Origin: Buddleja alternifolia
Lineage: Eukaryota > Streptophyta > Magnoliopsida > Lamiales > Scrophulariaceae
Assembly (NCBI GenBank): GCA_019426215.1
Contig: CM033392.1
Coordinates: forward strand, 52,937,149-53,001,148
DNA length: 64,000 nucleotides
Direction: 5' to 3'
Notes under the pieces: generated by a model
The model's input: only the letters and a program-made list of their open reading frames with translations
The model's database searches: none
Told to the model about the DNA's origin: nothing
Part shown: one piece after another, positions 48,256 to 59,655 of the stretch
How the letters are laid out: each line of letters opens with the position of its first letter
How positions within the stretch are numbered: the first letter of the stretch is position 1
Translations under genes and position numbers: made by a program

Positions 48256-51200
48256 TTAAATTGGTAGTAGTCCCATTCCTCTCGATGTTTCACTAACTAA
48301 TTTCTTTCCCAATGGTTTAGTTAGTGGATCGGCTAAATTTCTCTCTGATTTCACAAAATCTATGGAAATTATTCCATCTCGTAGCAGTGCTTTATCACAT
48401 TATGTCTTAGCCTTATATGCCTACTTTTACCATTGTAGGACTTGTTTCTCGCAATGGCTATTGCAGCCTGAGAATCACAATGCATAGAAAGAGAGGGAGT
48501 TGGTTTCATTCCTAAAGGAATGTCAGTTAAGAAATTTTTTATCCACTCTGCTTCACTTCCAACTAGCTCAAGTGCCACAAACTCTGATTCCATTGTGGAT
48601 CTAGCTATGATTGTTTGCTTGACAGATTTCCAAGCAACAGCACCCCCACCAAGGGTGAACACATATCCACTAGTGGATTTGGTCTCATCTAAATCAGAGA
48701 TCCAGTTAGCATCACTGTATCCTTCTAATACAGCGGGAAATCCACTATATAGAATACCATAGTTCATGGTACCTCTCAAATATTTCATTAGTCTTTTTAA
48801 AGTAGACCAACGCTCATTATTAGGATTATGGGTGTATCTACTCAATCTGCCCACGGCATACGCTATTTCAGGACGCATATAATTCATTAGATGCATCAGA
48901 CTCCCAATAATCTGAGCATATTCAGATTGAGCTATGCACTCTCCTTTATTTTTCTTTAGTTGAGAACTAACATCATATGGTGTTGAAACAGGAGTGACAT
49001 CAAAATGTCCAAACTTTTTGAGAATTTTTTCAACATAGTGCTCCTGGGATAATATTAAACCACTCTCGACTTTAGTGATTTTCACACCCAATATTACATT
49101 AGCTTTACCCATGTCTTTCATATCAAATTGTGAAGCAAAAAATTCTTTTGTTTCAATTATAATATCAATGTTAGTGCCAAATATAAGCATATCATCAACA
49201 TATAAGCTAATTATCACACAACCTTTATCGTTGCATTTTGTATACACACATTTATCTACAGCAACACTAACAAAATTATTTAAACACAAAGTAGAATCAA
49301 ATTTCTCATGCCATTGTTTAGGTGCTTGTTTTAAACCATATAATGATTTCTTTAACTTACAAACCATATTTTCTTTACCAACTTCAACATAACCTTCGGG
49401 TTGACACATATAAATTTCTTCTTCTAATTCTCCATTTAAAAAAGCAGTTTTTACGTCCATTTGATGAATAACAAGTTTATGGACAGCAGCTAAAGCAATC
49501 AATATGCGAATGGAAGAAATTCTAGCAACAGGTGCATAAGTATCAAAATAATCAATATTTTGTTTTTGTGTAAAACCTTTTGCCACGAGTCTTGCTTTGT
49601 ATTTATCAATAGTTCCATCAGGATGAAGTTTTCGTTTGAAAATCCATTTACATGCAATAGGTTTTGCGCCGGTAGGTAAGTCAACTAAACTCCAAGTTTT
49701 ATTTTGTTTCAAAGAATCTATTTCGCTTTTTATAGTTTCTTTCCAAAAATGATAATCACTAGAAGAAATAGCTTCTTTAAATGTTTTTGGGTCATTGTCA
49801 ACCATGAAATTGTAAAAATCATCACCAAAACTAGTTGCTTTTCTACCTCTTTTACTTCTTCTAGGTTCAATATCTTTGTCAATATTATTGCTAGAACTTG
49901 AAGGTATATCAATATGCATATTAGATGAACTAGTGGAAGAAGTTACATGATCACGTTTCAAAGGAAATATATTCTCAAAAGAATCTGCATTTTTTGTTTC
50001 AACAATAGTATTGCAATCAAGTACATCACTTTTTATCACAAGAAATCTATATGCAGCACTATTTTCAGCATAACCAATAAACATACAATCAGATGTTTTA
50101 GAACCGATTTTCCATTTTTTATCATCAGATAAAAGGACCTTAGCCAGACAATCCCATATTTTTAAATATTTAAGATTAGGGGAAAAACCTTTCCAAAGTT
50201 CATAAGGGGTTTTATTTATTTTCTTGTAAGGAATTCTATTTTGAATAAAGCATGCAGTAAGTATAGCTTCCCCCCACAAATTATTAGGTGCATTTGCACT
50301 AACAAGCATGGCATTCATCATTTCTTTAAGAGTTCTATTTTTTCTTTCAGCTACACCGTTAGATTGGGGTGAATAAGGAGGAGTTAGTTCATGTATAATA
50401 CCATGTTCTTCACAAAAATCATTCATAAGAATATATTCACCACCTCTATCCGATCTAACTCGTTTAATCTTTCTATTTATTTGATTTTCTACTTCAGCTT
50501 TATAAGAAAGAAACATGTTAAAAGCTTCATCTTTAGTTCTAAGCAAATATACCTTGGTATATCTAGAAAAATCATCAATAAAGGTCACATAATATTTCTT
50601 ACCTCCTCTTGTCATTGTTTGTTTTAAATCTCCTAAATCAGTATGAATTAGTTCTAACAAAACACTAACTCGTTCAACGGATTTATGAGATTTCTTAGTG
50701 ATTTTAGTTTCAGAACAGATTTCACATTTATCTGTATTTGCATTTCCAATTTCACTAATTAGTCTTAACGAATTCATTTTCTTAATATAAAAAGCATTTC
50801 AATGACCTAATCTACCATGCCACAAATTATAAGAGTCAATAAAATACGCAGAACTAGAAACATTTTCATTGAAAATATTGAGTACTTGGTTACAATACCC
50901 TTTCCCAATAAACACATTATTTTTAGCCATGACAATTTTGTCAGACTCAAAAGAAACTTTCACTCCAGCCTTCCCGAGAAGTGCTACAGAAATTAAATTT
51001 GCTCTCATGTTTGGAACATGAAACACATCTTTGAGTTCCAATGTCTTTCCCGATGTGAGTTTGAGGAATATTTTTCCTCTGCCAAGAACCTTTACGGTAC
51101 TTGAATCACCCAAATAAACAGACTCCCCATCATCATCTCCTATTGGTTTATAGGAGGTAAAAACATTTTTGTTTGCACAAATATGCCTTGTGGCACCAGA

Positions 51201-52196
51201 GTCTATTATCCAATCATTGACATTGGCCACCATGAAAGCTTGAGAAACAACCGCAGCAATAATGTCTTCTCCCTCAACTAAGTTAACTTTGTTGTTAGGA
51301 GGATTGTTGTTTCCAAACTTTCGTTTTCTACATTGGGCAGCATGATGCCCAGGATATCCACACACATAGCAATTTCCTTTCTTTTTCAAATTATTAGGTT
51401 TGGGTTTGTAACCATGGTTAGAAGCATTATTTTTGCTAACCATCTTGCCATTCTTATTATTGTAGTTGTTACGAGGATGTGCTTGAATTAAATTAGCATT
51501 TGTAGCAATTTCCTTACCTTTTGCTATATCTTGTTGTTTTCGGTTTCGATCTTCAATGATTATATGAACAACGAGATCGTCTAAAGTCATGGTCTTTCTT
51601 TTATTCTTCAATTGTTGCTTGTAGTCACTCCACGAATCTGGTAGCTTTTCAATCAAGAGACCCGCTACAAACTCATCAGGTAAGATTATGTTCTCGGACT
51701 TGAGGTCTTCAACTAGTTTGTAGTACTCGGTGATTTGAGCTTTGATCTCTTTTTCATCAGTCATTTGTCAATGGTAATAATTACCAATAGCAAACTTTTG
51801 TTGCCCAGCATCTTCAGCAGTAAACTTTTTCACCAAACTTTCCCAAATTTGTCTTGCTTCCTTATATGGGCAATAAACATCGAAAAGTTCATTAGATAAA
51901 GTACTGAGAATGGTGTGACGACTTACTTTGTTAGCATATGTCCAAACATTAATGTTTGGTGCTCCATCGTCTGGTTTTTGCTCATCGATAATAAACGCAA
52001 CTCCATGAACATCAAGAGTCGAGTAAACCCTTTCTTGCCACCTCTTGAAATGATTGCCTTCAAATATCTCAATTTTTGAAGTGTCGGGAAAAGGTTTGTT
52101 GGGTGCATATTGAAATGGTGGTTGTTTGGTAGGAGTACCAACATCGGTGGGAGTATCATTGGTAATAGTAGGATTGACATTGGTTATAGACTCCAT
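48256..52196 (-). pseudogene. E2 Gag-Pol polyprotein, nearly intact
   Basis: One frame of about 1313 codons. Gag; zinc knuckle CYVCGYPGHHAAQC intact; protease DSGATRH; integrase HTD..., [27 protein letters not shown]; reverse transcriptase [12 protein letters not shown] and YVDDML; RNase H to KSERNLADPLTKPL. Breaks: TGA at codon 143 (51768-51770, where a Trp is likely); TGA at codon 466 (50799-50801) directly after the LGH of the pre-integrase motif; and a one-base deletion near 48393-48398 in the final RNase H segment, after which the expected LLRDGIIS reading continues in the next frame to a TAA at 48256-48258. Catalytic residues I can see are all present. Only 13 bp separate the start codon from the 5' LTR. 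Confidence 0.92.
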
Positions 52197-52207
52197 TAAT
52201 CCTTTAG
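52195..52207 (-). other. E2 putative self-complementary primer binding site, overlapping the Gag start
   Basis: 2 nt (AT) inside the 5' LTR the minus strand reads CTAAAGGATTAAT, the exact reverse complement of ATTAATCCTTTAG inside both LTRs (plus 47263-47275 and 52274-52286). The last two bases of the site are the first two of the Gag ATG (52194-52196). No TGG-type tRNA complement is present. Confidence 0.75.
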
Positions 52208-53612
52208 ATTGTTATAAAAATTTGAAGAATATAACCAATAATTTGGATTGCTTGAAGCGTAACTAGCACTGTCCTAAAGGATTAATTCCACCCCTCGGAG
52301 ATAGTAATCTCGGCACAAAGGTTTTAAGTGGCTATCCTCCTAGGATTCAACAAGCACTTCTCAACTAGTTTGCGCTAACTATGGAGGTTAACAAGAACAA
52401 CTAATATTTACCCAAGAACTCAGGAATAAAACAAGAGAGATTTTTAAGTAGTGGTGAATAAACTTTTTGAAGAGTTGTTTTTAAAAAGTTGAGGAGATGG
52501 GGCTTTTTATAGGCAATACAAAAGTAGTAGTCAACAAATAATTAATTAAAATTAAATTTTTAGATGTAACATCCTCAAACTTTATGGGCATGAATCAATT
52601 TTGTAACATAAAAATTATTGTCACATTGACCATCATAACAACAATATTATGACTTGAATTTTAAACTTTTGAAATATTTATTTAAACATGTAAAATATAA
52701 TAATTTTACAACACCACCTAATTGGATAATTTTTTGAATGTCTCGAGATAATCATAATAAGAAGTCATATGGTGAAGTTTAAATATGGAGTCTATATTAT
52801 AAGAAGGATTATGATGATCCGGAATTCACAATTCCAAAAGTTATTGAGAATTACCCCGCATGCTTTTTTGCTAAGAAACAAACGACTTTTTGGAAGATAA
52901 AGAAAGTTTAGAAAGTGTAAATATGCATGTGAAAATCACATGGCATGAATTAACCCTTTAAACAGATTCATTGAACAGAGCTATATACATACAAAACTCA
53001 AGTTGTACTCTTCTATTTTGTAAATTCAAAGCCAACATTGGATACGATGGTTACTAAATCTTCCCACATTTTCCGAGAATGTAACAAAGTGGTTTTTATT
53101 TAAGATGGAAAGAGAAACGAATTTACTCTATATTCCATTTGAGATTTAATAAAAGTTCGTTTGAGTTTGGTTTTTTAATATATCAAACCAAGTTTGAACA
53201 TCTTTTTATGTTTTCGATAAGTTTGAAATTTGGCTAGATGCTCGATTAGTAAAAAATGATTGTACAAAAAATTAAGTACCCGAGCTCAACTCATACTCGG
53301 CTCGATTAAAGCTCGTCTCGATTAACAATTAAATCAAGCTCAAACACAAATTGTGAAGCTCGATAATAATTCAGACAAGTTTGAACAACAATTCATTCGA
53401 TTGAACTCGACCTGTGTACAATCCTATCTTTATCTTAATAATATGGGTTTGGATTTTTATTTTTTAAAATGATATTTAGGAGATGTTACAATTTGAAGTT
53501 TTAAAACATCAAAATCGTCTTTATTTTCTTTAAAACTTTGTAACATTCTTTGACCATAAACCCCACATTGAATTGTGCTTTTAATTTAGAAGTTACATCT
53601 TGCATCTTACAC

Positions 53613-53620
53613 TATAAATA
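53613..53620 (+). promoter_or_regulatory. E3 LTR TATA box
   Basis: TATAAATA within ACACTATAAATAGG of the 5' LTR predicts transcription from about 53645. The equivalent elements are CCTATAAAAAG in E1 (about 16324-16337) and in E2 (about 52502-52514). Confidence 0.7.
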
Positions 53621-53824
53621 GGTTATAGGTCTTAGTTAGAATACACAACAACACAAGCATACATCATCTTGCATTTTATATTTTCTATACTATTGGGCAA
53701 CTATGATAAAGTCTTGTTCACAAAGTTCTCTTGTGAACGTGCTCACAAAGAGAACACCGGTGTGGCCTTCTTGGGTTTTATCTTGGGGCGGTGATGAGCC
53801 GACAGTACCTGCACGAGGGGAGGC

Positions 53825-53838
53825 CATCACGATCTTAG
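53825..53838 (+). other. E3 putative self-primer sequence in the LTR
   Basis: CATCACGATCTTAG followed by GACAG. It is complementary over all 14 bases to the PBS at 53993-54006, and the same site is intact in the 3' LTR (59130-59143). It can also pair with upstream GTGATGAGCC (about 53792-53801), giving a competing hairpin. Confidence 0.7.
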
Positions 53839-53992
53839 GACAGCGTCAAGTGGCGTGACTCCTACAGGCCAGCCGTTTCTTACTTTCTTATGCTTTTAAA
53901 TTATATTATATATATGCATCATTTTTATTAAATGATAATATGAAAATTGACATTCTCTTAATTGCATGAAAATTGAAAATATTTACAACAAT

Positions 53993-54006
53993 CTAAGATC
54001 GTGATG
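53993..54006 (+). other. E3 putative self-complementary primer binding site
   Basis: CTAAGATCGTGATG, 2 nt (AT) after the end of the 5' LTR. Exact reverse complement of 53825-53838. It does not begin with TGG as tRNA-primed sites do. Confidence 0.75.
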
Positions 54007-57000
54007 ATTTGTTTTATGTTAATTTTGATACCTGCTGCTAACCTGATATTCTATGTTGGTGTTTATTGTAGTGCCTATCTATTCTAATTTTTTACTGTAA
54101 CTTCACTGTCTATATGAGCTATAGCTGCATATTTTCATTACTCTAAAATCACAAAAACTAAGTTCTTTTTTCAATACATGCATGTAATATAATCTATAGT
54201 ATCTTTATTCTCTACAGTTTGCAATTACCTAAAAGAAGTGCATTCATATTTTCTGCAAATCTGAAACAATCTGTTCATTTGTCTATTGATGATAAATTCT
54301 AATAATTCTCCTTATCAAAAGTATATAACTACAGAGGTTGTGTCAAATTTTGCAATTGCACATATTAATAGAAAGAAATTTTACTAAGACAATCTTCATT
54401 TCAAAAGTTACTGTACACGCAATAATCATTGGTGTGGTTTCCTCCTTACAAAATTGTGATTTAATAATAATAAACTAACATTATCTTTACTACTTTAATT
54501 TTGGTTTTGACAGCTAGCATCTCAATAGACTAGCCAAATTAATTTTCTTGTGCATGTGTCAATTTTGATTATACTAAAATTTAAAAAAATAAATAAATAA
54601 ATAAAAGGAAAGGAAAAGAATTGTCATCCCCACGTAAAAGTAAAAGTTAATTCACCTGTAGGAAACCTTTTAATTAATATATTTTGACATTTTCATTTAA
54701 GCTACATAACAGTAAAATTTGCAATTTATGTGTCAACATTAGTAATAGTAACCGTTTACAAAATTTAAAATTTTTGAGTGACTGGTGATTTAATAATTGC
54801 AATTATTTCACATTATTTTGGACGTTATCTTGACTCCAATTAATAAGAAAAAATAAAAAAAATCCAAGTTACTACTAGAAGATTGTATTTGAGTTTTGTT
54901 CATTAATTTTGTCTTAGACAATTCACTGTTTAATGACTCTACCTCTTTCATTGCATATGATTTGTTCTTAGTTCATATTCTTTAAGAGTATGAGCATTTT
55001 TGGTTAATGCATTTCAATTACTATTTGAAAACTGAACCGGAAGCTTCAAATATTGCATTAAGATTTTCAAAGACATATGGTAAAATAAATTCTTTTAGTA
55101 CCAAACTTATATTCAAGGTAATTAGTTTATTTACTTAATAAAAAAAATAAAAATAAAAGAAGTTAATTTCAGTCTGCTTATCTTGTTGTGTGAAACTTGA
55201 GATTGATGGTGGTTGATTCCAATGAATATGCATGAGTGAAGGAAATTTTAATTGCCTGACTATGAATAATTTGAATGTTCTTTTAATTTCATATTAGACG
55301 AAATACATTTTAAATCTATTATATGAGCAAACACTTATTTTGTGAATTCTAGTATATAATATTCCAACGGCTAGTTGATTTTGAGAATAATAAATGAAAT
55401 CAAAATGCTAGCTATTAATAATAATGAATTCTTCGGAAGTTACATTTCCATAATATAAAAATGTCATTAAATTATTCACTTGTTTCTAATTCTAGAAAAT
55501 AAGAAAAAGAGGCAGAGACAGAGATATAAAAATAGGAAACTAATAAATCATTTGATATTCTCTGTAAACGGTGATATATATTAATTTTTAGAACTTTTAA
55601 TTCTCTACAAATGTTAGTCACATTCATAACTGTGTCAGAAAGGAATGATATATTTCCTTGTTATCACGTCATAGTATCTTATATCCTTAGAACACGCATG
55701 TCGATTAAGTAATATTTTCTTCTTCGTGCATGTGTGCTTACTCATCTTCTTTTATGATTTTGAGGTAGCTATATGTAATATAGTATATGCAAGTGAAAAT
55801 TTCATATATTCGATGTTGCATGATTATTGACACCCAATTGTGATTAAAAAAAAATTCAATGACCAACATACGATTTTCGACTACAAAATCACTTATATAT
55901 AACTTTTATGATTAATATAAATGAGTATATTTTGATTTGTCCAATGACAATGCCTAATATTGATAACTAGAATAGTATATCATTGGCCAATGTCATATCC
56001 ATTCGTAAAACATTTTATTCCTTAATTTGTGAGGAGTTTGACAAGCATCTCAATGGACATGGTGAGTTAAATTTTGATTTACTTTCAAAAGTCTGAAAAA
56101 AATATTTTAATGAAATTTTGAGGTGTATGTTTCTTCTATCCAAATTATAGTATGAAAACTCTATAATGAGAATTTCATAATTACTCTTACAGAAAGAAAT
56201 TGTTTAACTATTTTGTTATGTGCTATAAATGATATATTTGAAAACTGTGGAAAAGTCATGATTAGCATAATAGACTCCTAATCATATGGGAGGCACATCT
56301 CTCAATATTTTAAACTTCTTGAAATTTTTATACATGGTGATATGGCCAATCTAATGACCTCAGCATGATTAGAGTGGTACTTAAAAGTTTATTTTAAGCA
56401 TAGCTTTTATTTTCAAAAATTACATTGTCTTTAGTACATAACTTTTAAATTTTCTCTAAGCATGCAATTTTTGAAATACTCAAATTTGTTGTTCCCACTT
56501 TATAGAATCTCACTTCGAAGAAAGTTTTAAATATAAAATTGTTGCTATAAAGATTTTATGTGGTAACGTTTGGAATGACAATGGTGCTTTAAATTTTATT
56601 TGAAAAAAAAAATTAAAAAAAAATACATGAATAATTGTTTAGAATAAAATATATGTTCATGAGACTTATGATCATCACTTTGATTTCCATATTGAACATA
56701 TTAAATTTCTTTTTAATATATTTTGTTCCATGGCATAAAATTTAATGAGTTGACTTGGAAAGCTTGACAAATTTTATGCTACTCTAAAGCTCCAAACTTT
56801 GGCAATGTTAGACATATTTAAAAATTTGAGGTATGTTCTCTTTCATGTTAAATATTTTGTGAATTTTAATACGAAATTGTGTGATCAAACAACATTTATT
56901 TTCTTCGGAAAAATTGTGTTAGAAATAAATGAAAGACGCAATTATTGAGATTGTGATAAATTGAGAAAATGTAGTATTTTGAAAATTGTACATACATCAT

Positions 57001-57856
57001 ATGAGTACAAGTTGTTAGATATTAACTTAATTTGCAAAAGAAAAAAAAAACATTCTGTGATAGTAACTATAAATCATTTTACATTAATAATGTCCATATT
57101 ATGGTCGGATCAAAGCAAGCTCCCAATATTTATACTTAAATGTTTTATGGTTAGACAAAATGATTTAGAAATCTGAATATTTGATTATTAAATTCAATTT
57201 ATTTTTCAATTAAAAAAAAACAATTATGGTATTAAGATATATTTTGGTTGGAGTCCTAGAGTATCAATATATACCATACAAACTTTTATATTTTGTGAAT
57301 ATGTTGAAAAATGATTTTATACTAAATCCTACTTTTTGAGCTATATTTACATGAATTATTATTTACATGAATTATTAATTTGTTTCATTATTTCATTTTC
57401 AAAAGATCGTTGATAAGTTTAAATGTGTTTCCAAAACTTGTTCCTAACATATGATATACTGATTTTGAATTTAGTGTGAGTGTCTTTATTTAAAGAAAAA
57501 TAAATAAATATAAAAAGCTAGAACTTCTTTATTATCTTATGAAATTCCAATATGCGACATAAAGTTATTTCCAAACTTAATAATACAAATTTTATTTTAA
57601 AAAAAAATTGATATTTTGTTTTAAACAAGAACTACAAAGTTGTTATCAAAGAAATAATTAATTATTAGAAGTGTAAACACTACATTATACAATTGGTTAA
57701 GTCCTAGAACATTGGATCTATCTAGTGAAATGTGGGGGTTAGCTTGATGAATGAGTATATCAAGTATTTAGCGATTTATTTTGGTCTTATATCACTTAAT
57801 GTGTCTTTTACTTAACCCATTTTATTATAGGGGTTTAAATTGCTTTGGTCTCTATG

Positions 57857-57892
<36 letters not shown>

Positions 57893-58453
57893 TTGCCCAA
57901 GTACTACGAGTTAGTAAATGTGTGAATTTCACTGAAAAGACTGACTTATAAATTCAAGGTGAAGTTTTATAAAATGTTATTTGGGAAAATAAATAAAATG
58001 ATTGTGATGAAAATATATAATTTCACACTACTAAACATTTCAATTGCTAATTAACCTCTATTGGTTATTTGTGAAGATATATATTATAACACATGCATGT
58101 GAAAAAGAAAAAAGAGAAAAGAAAAGAGAATCATTATATAATTTAATAATGTGAGCATATATGGACAAGTGTAGAGGCTAGATCCGTAATCATCGAGAGG
58201 GATGGGCATAAGCCCACAAGGGAGTCACCTCCAGGAGTAACCCAACCTTTGTGATTGGAGACCCCATGAAGAAGGTTCAATGGGTAGGAACAACCTGTAA
58301 TGCGTGACTCATTAGCACTAATTTATGAGGAGAGTGTCTCCTTCCCGTCCCTATGGTGATAGTGCTTTTGTAGTGTGATGTTAAGGTTGGCTTTGATCCT
58401 TAATGAGACCAAGGAGGGAAATAATCCGCGGGGTAGAGTTCACACGTACCCTT

Positions 58454-58492
58454 GGAGGTGTCACCTAAGTGAGAGTTGCCATACATAGGCCG
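58454..58492 (+). other. 3' non-coding motif shared by E1, E2 and E3
   Basis: GGTGTCACCTAAGTGAGAGT and then TAGGCCG near the 3' end of E3. The same arrangement, GTCACCTATATGAGTGTAGG...GGCCGC, is at 48000-48033 (minus) in E2, and GATCACATATGTAAGTGTGA...GGCCGC at 17335-17369 (minus) in E1. Its position between Pol and the PPT suggests a conserved RNA element. Confidence 0.55.
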
Positions 58493-59504
58493 TGGCTATG
58501 GGTTGGGCTAACCCTAGAGACCTCACGTGAATCAAGATTAGAGCGCAGGGCCTTTAATGCGCTAACCCGCGAACTGAGACCGATGTCGATGCTGTGTGTG
58601 TGATGTATTGAAGTTTGGCCAAGGGACCTAATTCCAGACGTAGTCCATTATGGCTCCCTCAAATGGAAATCATCAACACTAAGTGTATGTTCAAGCCCGG
58701 AAAGCACCTGCACCCATTGCATGGTATTTAGTTGCCCTTTTATATATATTTTATATATCATTTTGAAGTTTTAAACCTTGTGGGGGATTGTTACAATTTG
58801 AAGTTTTAAAACATCAAAATCATCTTTATTTTCTTTAAAACTTTGTAACATTCTTTGACCATAAACCCCACATTGAATTGTGCTTTTAATTTAGAAGTTA
58901 CATCTTGCATCCTACACTATAAATAGGTTATAGGTCTTAGTTAGAATACACAACAACACAAGCATACATCAGCTTGCATTTTATATTTTCTATACTATTG
59001 GGTAACTATGATAAAGTCTTGTTCACAAAGTTCTCTTGTGAACGTGCTCACAAAGAGAACACCGGCGTGGCCTTCTTGGGTTTTATCTTGGGGTGGTGAT
59101 GAGCCGACAATACCTGCACGAGGGGAGGCCATCACGATCTTAGGACAGCGTCAAGTGGCGTGACTCCTACAGGCCAGCCGTTTCTTACTTTCTTATGCTT
59201 TTAAATTATATTATATATATGCATCATTTTTATTAAATGATAATATGAAAATTGACATTCTCTTAATTGCATAAAATTGAAAATATTTACAACAGGAGAT
59301 GCCACTTGAACACAATTCATTGTGTGATTAAAAAAATATAACGCATCTCCTGAGTATCTTTCCCATGTGATTTTGTTGATTGTGTTTGTTTCTTTGTTAC
59401 TCTATTAATTATTCAAGAATCCACATGTACAACGTATTCATTCAATAAAACAAGATAATGATTTAATCAATTTCAGATAAATGCATTTGCATATCAATAA
59501 CAAT

Positions 59505-59505
59505 A

Positions 59506-59568
<63 letters not shown>

Positions 59569-59603
59569 GTAGTAGTAGTAGTAATAGTACTAATAATATA
59601 GTC

Positions 59604-59654
<51 letters not shown>
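59505..59654. repeat. TAA trinucleotide microsatellite
   Basis: A long (AAT)n array with a short (AGT)n interior, allelic to 34965-35085 in unit 1 and longer. Homopolymeric Ile, Leu, Tyr or Asn frames across it are not genes. Confidence 0.92.

Positions 59655-59655
<1 letters not shown>

Larger units (their letters stand above)
47199..52713 (-). mobile_element. LTR retrotransposon E2 (Ty1/Copia), full length
   Basis: LTRs of 505 bp (47199-47703) and 504 bp (52210-52713) with TGTT...AACA ends, differing at roughly 14 sites by eye (about 3%). The flanks are CTGCC (47194-47198) and CCACC (52714-52718). Unit 1 keeps the empty site as CCGCC (34008-34015 region, GGGTTCCGCCTAATTGG), so both flanks derive from CCGCC by one CpG transition each. 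Protease-INT-RT-RNaseH order marks it as Copia. Confidence 0.96.
53484..59294 (+). mobile_element. LTR element E3, full length and non-coding
   Basis: LTRs 53484-53990 and 58789-59294 (507 and 506 bp, about nine differences by eye, under 2%). TSD GGAGA at 53479-53483 and 59295-59299; unit 1 shows the empty site TTAGGAGATGCCAC at about 34760. The 4.8-kb interior has no frame longer than about 70 codons and no Gag or Pol similarity that I can see. A short-repeat-poor, GC-richer block lies at 58150-58740. The PPT CTTGTGGGGGAT (58777-58788), the LTR ends and the primer site follow E1 and E2, so it is a non-autonomous member of their clade. Confidence 0.93.

Noticed and set aside
53780..53880. Possible hammerhead ribozyme (TGATGAG) in the E3 LTR, as in plant retrozymes
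   Set aside because: The required GAAA-type core and a matching cleavage triplet are not in place, and the element is far larger than retrozymes.
56961..57176. Longest frame inside E3 (71 codons)
   Set aside because: Length expected by chance in 4.8 kb; no Gag, Pol or other similarity.
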